The notes under the pieces: generated by a model
The model's database searches: none
The model's input: only the letters and a program-made list of their open reading frames with translations
Told to the model about the DNA's origin: nothing
Shown: positions 33,454 through 39,236 of the stretch, one piece after another
Numbering within the stretch: position 1 is the first letter of the stretch
How the letters are laid out: the number at the start of each line of letters is the position of its first letter
From: Bacilli bacterium
GTDB taxonomy: Bacteria; Bacillota_I; Bacilli_A; RF39; UBA660
Reading direction: 5' to 3'
Length of the DNA: 39,236 bases
Assembly: GCA_017886705.1 (NCBI GenBank)
Contig: JAGHJJ010000016.1
Coordinates: 1-39,236, forward strand
Translations under genes and position numbers: made by a program

Positions 33454-34309
33454 ATTTCATATCAGTAGTTTCTATTTCTGGATACCATTCTGGATTGTCC
33501 ATTTTATAATCGTCCATTGTTGTTTGTTTTAATCCATTATAATAACGTTTTGATGTTCTTGGTACACTTGTAGCGACTGTAGAATCAAAAAAATAATATT
33601 TCCCCTTATATTTTATAATATTCCACATATGAGGTCCTGTTGTATTTCCTGATACACCATATGATTCTATTCCAATATTTTGAAAAATCATTTGACTTGC
33701 TTTGGCAAAACCTGCACATACTGCATTCTTATTAATAAATACGTTATATGCTGATTGGTTTTTAGCCATATATGTAAAGGAGCGATCGTAATCTGAATTT
33801 TCTCCCATCCATTCATAGACATATTTAATTTTTTCATAATCACTCATATTTTTTGTTTCTTCTTTAATTCTATAAACGATTCGTTCTATTCTACTGATGT
33901 TTATTTGTTCTAAAAGTATTATAGTTGCATTATTTACTTTTATTTTATAGTTTCCATCATTATCCCAAGAATAAGTTACACTTCCAAAATTTAATAATTC
34001 TGGATGATCTACTTTTATCGCATCTAATACCTTTTCTACACTTGTTTCTTCATCCGTTATTTGTATATTTATTTTTCCATTATAAATTTTAGTTCCCTTC
34101 ACTAATTCCCTATATATCTTTTTTTCTGTAGTGTTTAAAAAGTTATTATAAATTCTTTCATCTGATGCGTATAAATCATTTATATAAGTAGAGCTTTTTT
34201 TGTCTACGTAAGGATTTTTTTCTATTAGAAAAAAATATGTATTATATAAATAGAAAGATAATATTAGTAGTACTATTGTAAGTATCTTATTGCTTTTAAA
34301 GAAAGTCAT
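33452..34309 (-). CDS. Membrane-anchored transglutaminase-like (cysteine peptidase fold) protein
   Basis: This 285-aa protein has an N-terminal membrane anchor (residues 8-28, ILTIVLLILSFYLYNTYFF) and an extracytoplasmic domain. The catalytic triad of transglutaminase-like proteins is visible: Cys in NAVCAGFAKA near 200, His in PHMWNII near 228 and Asp in YFFDSTVA near 242. A preceding region (about 45-165) is beta-rich with helices and may contact the wall. Such proteins cross-link or cleave surface proteins; the target is unknown. It overlaps the upstream DUF5684-like gene by 4 nt (ATGA), a coupled start. It is the last gene before the terminator. Confidence 0.85.
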   Translation of the reverse strand: MTFFKSNKILTIVLLILSFYLYNTYFFLIEKNPYVDKKSSTYINDLYASDERIYNNFLNTTEKKIYRELVKGTKIYNGKINIQITDEETSVEKVLDAIKVDHPELLNFGSVTYSWDNDGNYKIKVNNATIILLEQINISRIERIVYRIKEETKNMSDYEKIKYVYEWMGENSDYDRSFTYMAKNQSAYNVFINKNAVCAGFAKASQMIFQNIGIESYGVSGNTTGPHMWNIIKYKGKYYFFDSTVATSVPRTSKRYYNGLKQTTMDDYKMDNPEWYPEIETTDMK

Positions 34310-34656
34310 TGTTTTTTCTCCTCATATGTGTATACTCCTGATATATAGGCTAACCATAGATATATAAGCATTGGGAAAATCAAACCTAATAATCCTACTA
34401 TTTTTCCATGACCATAAGCGTCTGTAACTATAAATGGGAAAAAGATACACATAATTGTTAAAATTAATAATCTATCTGGTAAGCAAATTAATCCTAATGC
34501 TAAGACCATTAACAATATAGGAGAAAGTTTTAATCCTTTTAAAAAGTAATAGATATTTACGATAGGAATTATTCCTTTCCACCATGGTTCTCCACTTTTT
34601 GAAATAAAACCAGGTATGGATATTATAAGACACACTAAACATACTACTAAATACAT
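34306..34656 (-). CDS. DUF5684-like small membrane protein
   Basis: This 116-aa hydrophobic protein has four helices. The N-terminal block GFISKSGEPWWKGIIPIVNIYYFLKGL (quoted in part: KSGEPWWKGIIPIVNIY) resembles the small DUF5684-type proteins often placed beside signal-peptidase or surface-protein genes. The remainder runs through a conserved-looking DAYGHGKIVGLLGLIFPM. SD AAGGTGAG, about 5 nt. It precedes and overlaps the transglutaminase-like gene, suggesting a membrane partner for it. No function is assignable. Confidence 0.75.
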   Translation of the reverse strand: MYLVVCLVCLIISIPGFISKSGEPWWKGIIPIVNIYYFLKGLKLSPILLMVLALGLICLPDRLLILTIMCIFFPFIVTDAYGHGKIVGLLGLIFPMLIYLWLAYISGVYTYEEKKQ

Positions 34657-34673
34657 ATACTCACCTTAATTTT

Positions 34674-34679
34674 ATTATA
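34674..34679 (-). promoter_or_regulatory. -10 box of the transglutaminase-like operon
   Basis: TATAAT on the minus strand, 18 nt before the start, with only a weak -35 (TGTTCA, 17 nt away). Confidence 0.45.
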
Positions 34680-34702
34680 TAACCATTTTTTTTAATTGAA
34701 CA

Positions 34703-34732
34703 GAAAAAAAGAAACTGACTTTACAGTTTCTT
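34703..34732 (-). terminator. Terminator of the ftsEX-peptidase operon
   Basis: AAGAAACTG, a 6-nt loop and CAGTTTCTT, followed by a T run on the minus strand, overlapping the stop codon of the M23 gene. Confidence 0.9.
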
Positions 34733-35960
34733 ACCTTCCATACCACCAAGAATATAATCCACTAGGGAATCCTATATAGTTTCTTGGATTTAATGTGCTT
34801 CTTTGATAAGTAGCCCAGGTACATCCTCCACCTTTGTTCCAATCACATGTAGTAATTTCTAAGTGTAGATGTGGTCCTGATGAGTTACCAGTTGATCCCA
34901 TGCGCCCTATTACGGTATCTGGTGTTACTATTTGTCCTACATTAACATACCATGCTGATAAATGAGCATAGGTAGAATATAGGTATCTTCCATTTGTATA
35001 ATGTCTTATTTTTAATACTAAGGCTCCAGCATTATCATAGTATTTGGCAAAGACAACACCTGTTGCGATTGGATGAATTTCAATATTTGAATAATTTCTA
35101 TTTCCAAGGTCAATTCCTAAATGACCGTTGTTCATCCAATTTTGAGTTACATATCCACTTTCCATTGGTCTAAAGAAGCCTGCTGCTGATGGTGGCATAA
35201 CATTTCCTGCTCCTCCACCACCGCTACTTCCGCCTCCACTTGATGCATGTTCTCTGTCATATCTAATTTGACATTGTTGAATATTTTCGGTTTCTCCGCA
35301 ACCAATAGATTCATAATATTTTACGTTTGCTTTGGCGGCATCGATTTGTTCTTGTACTCCTGGCATAGCATCTTTTAGTGCTTTTGTATCAGCGTTGATT
35401 CTTTCTTTTTCACTTTCTAATTCTGTTTGTAAGTTCTTTTGTTCTGTCTGCTTTGTAGTCAAGTCTTCTTGTTGCTGTTTATTTTTAGCAATTAAGTCTT
35501 CTAATTCTTTCATGATTTTATCATTATATTCTGTTAATTGTTCTACTACTGACATACGATAAATCATATCTGTAATACTAGTTGCTCCAAAAGCATACTC
35601 TAAATAAGCATTTTCTCCGTTTGCTAATTGATAATATTCTAGTATTTTTTTACTTTCTTCACTTTTTTCTTTTATTTCTTGATTACTTTGATCAATTTCA
35701 GTTTGAAGAGTTCCGATTTCCTCTACAATCTTATCTAACTCTGCTTCAATTTCTGCAATTCTTGCTTTTATTTCCGCTACTTCTTTATCATTTTTAGCAA
35801 CTTTGTCTTGCTTTGCTTGTAAATCAGCTGTATATTTTTCTACTTCTGCTCTAAACTCTGCTAGAGTATTGGCACTTGCCTGGGCATCCATAGGTAGTAT
35901 GATATAGGATGCAATAATAGAGATTAGAACTAGAAAAGATATTATTTTATATTTTTTCAT
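34731..35960 (-). CDS. Secreted coiled-coil M23 (LytM) peptidase, probable FtsEX-activated hydrolase
   Basis: This 409-aa protein has a signal peptide (residues 1 to about 29, ending AQASA). A long Glu/Lys-rich coiled coil (about 30-215) follows, then a Ser/Gly linker (SSGGGSSGGGGAG) and a C-terminal M23 domain (about 270-390). The zinc ligands are HLGIDLG and HLHLE, both intact, so it may be an active endopeptidase. The coiled coil plus LytM order matches EnvC-like proteins; its start overlaps the ftsX stop as TAATG, so it fits the family of hydrolases opened by FtsEX. A CGET..QQC pair and a TCDW..GGCTW loop may form disulfides. Confidence 0.93.
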   Translation of the reverse strand: MKKYKIISFLVLISIIASYIILPMDAQASANTLAEFRAEVEKYTADLQAKQDKVAKNDKEVAEIKARIAEIEAELDKIVEEIGTLQTEIDQSNQEIKEKSEESKKILEYYQLANGENAYLEYAFGATSITDMIYRMSVVEQLTEYNDKIMKELEDLIAKNKQQQEDLTTKQTEQKNLQTELESEKERINADTKALKDAMPGVQEQIDAAKANVKYYESIGCGETENIQQCQIRYDREHASSGGGSSGGGGAGNVMPPSAAGFFRPMESGYVTQNWMNNGHLGIDLGNRNYSNIEIHPIATGVVFAKYYDNAGALVLKIRHYTNGRYLYSTYAHLSAWYVNVGQIVTPDTVIGRMGSTGNSSGPHLHLEITTCDWNKGGGCTWATYQRSTLNPRNYIGFPSGLYSWWYGR

Positions 35961-36865
35961 TATATCTTCAAATACTTTCTTACGGCACTGGCACTACCAA
36001 CCATACCTACTAAAATACCAATTATTACAACAATTCCAGCAGTTGAATAAATAAATGGTTCTGGTTCTATTAATTGAATTAACTGAGTAAATAAATAACC
36101 ATCAAAATGTTTATAGAATGCTAAGTATCCATAAGTAGTAAATATTACTGGTACAATGGAACCTAATAGACCCAAAATCATACCTTCAATAATGAATGGT
36201 GTTTTGATAGTAAAGTTACTTGCTCCAACTAATCTCATGATACCTATTTCTCTTCTTCTTGCTGATATCGTTAGTTTAATTGTATTTATAATTAAGAATA
36301 CAGTTACAATAACTAAGGCAATTACTACACCATATGTTACTTTTTCAATAGATGAGAATGCTGTTACCATTTTATCTACCATTCCTTCACCGTATCTTAC
36401 AGTATTTACATGGTCTATCCTTTCAATTCTAGCAGCTATATTTGATATTTTTTCTACATCTTTTACTTTTACTTGGAATGTGTCTTTTAGGGGACTTTCC
36501 TCATTACTCCATTCGTCTAGTACTGTATCAAACACTTCTGATTCTTCTTGCATTTCTTCTTTTACTTGTTGCTTTGATGCAAAAACAAGACTTTTTTTAT
36601 TGACATTTGGAATTGATTTTATTTCATTTTCTACTAGTTGTATATCTTCTTCTGTTACATTATTATTTAAAAATATTACAATAGTCAAGTCTTTTTCAAT
36701 TTCTTTCGTGAAGTTTTGAACATTAAATGATGCCATAATAGCTATGGCTACTATAATCAGTGTAATGGTAATACAAGAGATGGATGCTAAAGATAAGCTA
36801 AAGTTCCTGATTACACTTTTAAAGGCATCTCTAATGCTTCTTCCTAACATTCTAAATATTCTCAT
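35960..36865 (-). CDS. ftsX: Cell-division ABC transporter permease FtsX
   Basis: This 301-aa protein has four membrane helices: one near 24-46, then an extracytoplasmic domain (about 50-165), and three more near 175-198, 222-245 and 268-292. It contains the cytosolic coupling segment SARRREIGIMRLVGASN before the third helix. It partners FtsE and transmits ATP-driven movement to a peptidoglycan hydrolase through the extracellular loop. It overlaps ftsE by 14 nt and the hydrolase gene by 1 nt, as expected for a complex. Confidence 0.97.
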   Translation of the reverse strand: MRIFRMLGRSIRDAFKSVIRNFSLSLASISCITITLIIVAIAIMASFNVQNFTKEIEKDLTIVIFLNNNVTEEDIQLVENEIKSIPNVNKKSLVFASKQQVKEEMQEESEVFDTVLDEWSNEESPLKDTFQVKVKDVEKISNIAARIERIDHVNTVRYGEGMVDKMVTAFSSIEKVTYGVVIALVIVTVFLIINTIKLTISARRREIGIMRLVGASNFTIKTPFIIEGMILGLLGSIVPVIFTTYGYLAFYKHFDGYLFTQLIQLIEPEPFIYSTAGIVVIIGILVGMVGSASAVRKYLKI

Positions 36866-37550
36866 CTATATAAGTTCCTTTCTGCTTAAAGTTAACCAAA
36901 TGTCCGTCCTTTAAAGTTACTACTTGCTTTTTCATGCTATTAACAATTTCTTTATCATGTGTTGCCATAATAATGGTTGTTCCTCTTGTCTTATTAATAT
37001 TGTCTAATACTTTCATAATTTCCATACTTCTCTCTGGATCTAGATTTCCAGTTGGCTCATCACATAATAATAATTTAGGATCATTTACAATAGCTCTAGC
37101 AATCGCAACACGTTGTTGCTCTCCTCCTGATAACTGGTCAGGATAGTTATGCACTTTATTTTTTAATCCTACTTCTTCTAGTGCTCTTAATACCTTCGTT
37201 CTTGTTTTTTCTTTACTAGCACCTATTACTTCCATAGCAAAGGCTACATTTTCATATACCGTCAGTTTAGGTAGTAGACGATAATCTTGGAAAACGATTC
37301 CAAGTTTTCTTCTCAATTTATATACTTTTGTATTTCTAAGTTTTGCTACATCAAGTCCACCAACAATTATTTGACCTTTCGTTGGCTTTTCCTCACGATA
37401 TAGCATCTTGATTAATGTACTTTTTCCACTACCAGACCCGCCAATTACGAAAGTAAAAGAACCTTTTTCAATAGCAAGATTTAAATCATAGATTGCTGTG
37501 ACTCCATTTTTATATTTTTTCTCTACATTTTTTATTCTGATTAAGTCCAT
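36852..37550 (-). CDS. ftsE: Cell-division ATP-binding protein FtsE
   Basis: This 232-aa ABC ATPase has Walker A GGSGSGKST near 36, Q-loop VFQDYRLLP, signature LSGGEQQR near 139, Walker B LLLCDEPTGNLD near 160 and H-loop MATHDKE. It powers FtsX. I start at ATG 37550, after GGAGG by 5 nt; the ORF-track start (37577) lies in the -10 region. It is the first gene of ftsE-ftsX-M23. A Spo0A core box lies next to its promoter. Confidence 0.97.
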   Translation of the reverse strand: MDLIRIKNVEKKYKNGVTAIYDLNLAIEKGSFTFVIGGSGSGKSTLIKMLYREEKPTKGQIIVGGLDVAKLRNTKVYKLRRKLGIVFQDYRLLPKLTVYENVAFAMEVIGASKEKTRTKVLRALEEVGLKNKVHNYPDQLSGGEQQRVAIARAIVNDPKLLLCDEPTGNLDPERSMEIMKVLDNINKTRGTTIIMATHDKEIVNSMKKQVVTLKDGHLVNFKQKGTYIDENI

Positions 37551-37575
37551 ATTTACCTCCATCCTAGTATATTTC

Positions 37576-37584
37576 ATTATATCA
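37576..37584 (-). promoter_or_regulatory. ftsE promoter (extended -10)
   Basis: TG-A-TATAAT on the minus strand, about 26 nt upstream of the ATG, with a weak -35. Confidence 0.6.
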
Positions 37585-37589
37585 TATAT

Positions 37590-37596
37590 TTCGACA
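37590..37596 (-). promoter_or_regulatory. Spo0A-box core in the ftsE promoter
   Basis: TGTCGAA on the minus strand, in the spacer just upstream of the ftsE -10. A protein bound here would affect polymerase access. Core match only. Confidence 0.3.
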
Positions 37597-37600
37597 TAAC

Positions 37601-37629
37601 AAAAGAGGAGTTTTGTGAAATCTCTCCCC
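37601..37629 (-). terminator. Possible terminator after the YitT gene
   Basis: GGGGAG and CTCCTC (one G-T pair) with an inner TTT/AAA pairing, followed by TTTTG on the minus strand, just after the stop codon. It is weaker than most others here. Confidence 0.5.
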
Positions 37630-37635
37630 TTAACA

Positions 37636-38505
37636 TTATTTTCCCCCTTTTACCTCATAAGCATCTTCTACTACAAAAAAGACATTAGGATCAATTAATT
37701 TTATTCCTTCTGTTAATTTGTAGTAATCTCTTTTAGGAATTACGGATAGTAATACTTTTCTTCTTTTTTCTAGAAAAGCACCTTCTACATTAAAAATTGT
37801 TACTGTGTGTTTTAAATTATTTAAAATATATTCTCTTATTTCTTTTTCTTTTGTTGTTACAATATAAAATGCCTTATTACTAGATATTCCTAGTAATACT
37901 TTGTCTATCATCATATTATTTATAAATACTAAAATAATGGCGTACATCATCATAGACCAGCCAAAGAAAAAACTTCCTATGATAATTATCATTGAATTTA
38001 TTACCATACTAGATTTTGCGATTGGTATTTTATGATACTTATATAATATTTGGCTAATAATAGGTAGTCCACCATTACTAAATCCTGTTTTATAAATAAA
38101 TCCATTAGCAAGTCCTCCGATTACGCCGGCAAAAATAATGATTAAAAACTTATCATCATAATCAATTGTAATGCCCTGAGTAATTATGGCTGTTAATTTT
38201 ACAAATAGTGGATAGATAAATGTTGCTAATAGACTTCCTAGAGTTCTTTCTGTTCCCAAATAGAGAAAACTAAATAATAGACAAGCTGATGATATTAGCA
38301 ATATCATTATAGATGAGTCTATACCATAAACATAATTTGTTATGATTGCTATACCATTTACTCCACCTGCTACTAGGTCTGTTGGTAGTAATAATAAATT
38401 ATATACTAAAGATAAAACTAAAAGTGAAATAAGTAATATAGCAATTCTCTTAGCAAGTTTTTTTCTTTTTAATTTTTTTATTACATTTTCAACAAATATA
38501 TCCAT
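37636..38505 (-). CDS. YitT-family membrane protein
   Basis: This 289-aa protein has five to six membrane helices over residues 18-190, with GGVNGIAIITNYVYGID and LANGFIYKTGFSNGGLPIISQIL as family signatures. A cytoplasmic DUF2179 domain of about 85 residues ends DPNVFFVVEDAYEV. YitT/YczE-type proteins are common in Bacillota, often in tandem, with no proven substrate. SD GGAGGTGA, 6 nt before ATG. Its start overlaps the upstream paralogue's stop by 1 nt (TAATG). Confidence 0.92.
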   Translation of the reverse strand: MDIFVENVIKKLKRKKLAKRIAILLISLLVLSLVYNLLLLPTDLVAGGVNGIAIITNYVYGIDSSIMILLISSACLLFSFLYLGTERTLGSLLATFIYPLFVKLTAIITQGITIDYDDKFLIIIFAGVIGGLANGFIYKTGFSNGGLPIISQILYKYHKIPIAKSSMVINSMIIIIGSFFFGWSMMMYAIILVFINNMMIDKVLLGISSNKAFYIVTTKEKEIREYILNNLKHTVTIFNVEGAFLEKRRKVLLSVIPKRDYYKLTEGIKLIDPNVFFVVEDAYEVKGGK

Positions 38506-39236
38506 TATTCACCTCCAAAGACCTCATAGGCATCTGTTACTACAAAGAATGAATGTGGATCTATTTCGTGAATACCTTCTTTTAATTTATAGTAATCCTT
38601 TGTAGGAAGTACACACATTAGAACTTTTTGGTTTTCTTTGGCATAGCCACCTTTGGCATTAAATACTGTTACACCATGATTTAAATATTTTAAGATATAT
38701 TCTTTTATTTTTTCTTCCTCTTCTGTTACTATGTAGAAGGCTTTACTATCGGATACTCCTAATATTACACGGTCTGACATATAACTAATTACATATAAGA
38801 TAATAATAGAGTACATAAATTGTGTTGGTCCAAAGACAAATGCTGTTAATAATACTATAGTTCCATCACAATATAACATACTATTTCCCATACTTATTTT
38901 TAGATATTTTGATAAAATCTGATTTATTATGTCAGTTCCTCCTGTTGTAAAACCTGCTTTATATATTAGCCCGGCACCAAAACCATATACTACTCCACCA
39001 AATACTGATATTAATAATAGTTGATTGGTATCAATATCAATAATATTTCCAATATTTTTAGTTAGATTTACACAAATAGGAAATAATAGAGAACCTAAAA
39101 TGGTTGCTTTTGTTTTTTCTTTGCCTAATAGAAAATAGCTTAATATTAATAAGATAATAGAACCAATTAAAATTACTAAAGAATTATCAATATTAAAAAG
39201 ATAATTAATTATGATAGCAAATCCTGCAACACCACC
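38505..39236 (-). CDS. YitT-family membrane protein, 5' end cut by the window edge
   Basis: The ORF track starts at 38891, but the same frame stays open to the window edge. The extra residues read GGVAGFAIIINYLFNID at the edge and then YKAGFTTGGTDIINQILSKY, homologous to the downstream gene. So this is a partial paralogue, 243 residues visible, with the start outside the window. The C-terminal DUF2179 domain (DPHSFFVVTDAYEVFGG) is complete. It overlaps the next gene by 1 nt, so the two are translationally coupled. The tandem arrangement suggests a hetero-oligomer, which is inference. Confidence 0.9.
   Translation of the reverse strand, partial: GGVAGFAIIINYLFNIDNSLVILIGSIILLILSYFLLGKEKTKATILGSLLFPICVNLTKNIGNIIDIDTNQLLLISVFGGVVYGFGAGLIYKAGFTTGGTDIINQILSKYLKISMGNSMLYCDGTIVLLTAFVFGPTQFMYSIIILYVISYMSDRVILGVSDSKAFYIVTEEEEKIKEYILKYLNHGVTVFNAKGGYAKENQKVLMCVLPTKDYYKLKEGIHEIDPHSFFVVTDAYEVFGGE

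Noticed and set aside
36156-36719. Plus-strand ORF of 187 aa
   Set aside because: Antisense to ftsX; Ser/Thr/Ile-rich shadow.
1-39236. TGA-as-Trp code (Mycoplasma-like)
   Set aside because: Complete proteins run to TGA/TAA/TAG stops at family-typical lengths and Trp is read from TGG, so code 11 fits.
1-39236. tRNA, rRNA, riboswitch, CRISPR, prophage or transposon signals
   Set aside because: No tRNA-like cloverleaf, T-box, regular direct-repeat array, integrase or transposase was seen on either strand. A covariance-model search was not possible.

Overview
The window is AT-rich, densely coding bacterial DNA. Almost every gene has a purine-rich Shine-Dalgarno (SD) sequence, most promoters are sigma-A-like, and hairpin plus T-run terminators are common. 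TGA works as a stop and the ORFs need no recoding, so this is genetic code 11. Spo0A, WhiA, GlmR/YvcK, FtsEX, Lgt and cell-wall hydrolases indicate a walled, low-GC member of the Bacillota, probably an uncultured Bacilli-like lineage that keeps at least the master regulator of sporulation. This placement is inference; no rRNA or tRNA is present. Most genes are on the minus strand. No gene-free stretch exceeds about 205 bases. I saw no insertion sequence, prophage, integrase or CRISPR array.

Layout from left to right. (1) 71-2472, minus: a Y-family DNA polymerase followed by two paralogous small proteins of unknown function; an XRE-type regulator diverges from them. (2) 2968-11629, minus: a glycolytic cluster (gap, pgk, tpiA, gpmI; no enolase) interrupted by spo0A, a DUF4143-type ATPase, a GNAT-like protein and a 440-aa unknown protein. 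(3) 11743-19646: a TGS/uridine-kinase-like nucleoside kinase, a convergent clpP, and the operon uvrA-lgt-yvcK-whiA. (4) 19782-23280: the operon uvrB, an unknown gene, and a frameshifted radical SAM/SPASM gene. (5) 23394-31140: a membrane glycosyltransferase, a Nudix hydrolase, several uncharacterised proteins, a metallophosphoesterase, a HAD phosphatase and an 845-aa protein whose C-terminal part looks like a catalytically dead RNase II/R (RNB) domain. (6) 31232-39236: a DUF2975/HTH/DUF4173 membrane module, a transglutaminase-like pair, ftsE-ftsX-M23 peptidase, and two tandem YitT-family proteins, the second cut by the window edge.

How the parts connect. uvrA, the Y-family polymerase and the downstream paralogue pair each have a promoter whose -35 box sits at the same place in a shared element. 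In uvrA this element is a perfect inverted repeat, GTTCG-N5-CGAAC, with arms inverted relative to the Bacillus LexA box. I read this as a candidate damage-response operator that would also bring the uncharacterised pair into the regulon. A perfect Spo0A-box match (TTTGTCGAA) lies upstream of spo0A, and core matches lie in the ftsE and metallophosphoesterase promoter regions. Both proposals come from reading the sequence and have not been computed. Several start codons differ from the ORF track because the track's extra codons run into promoters or lack an SD.
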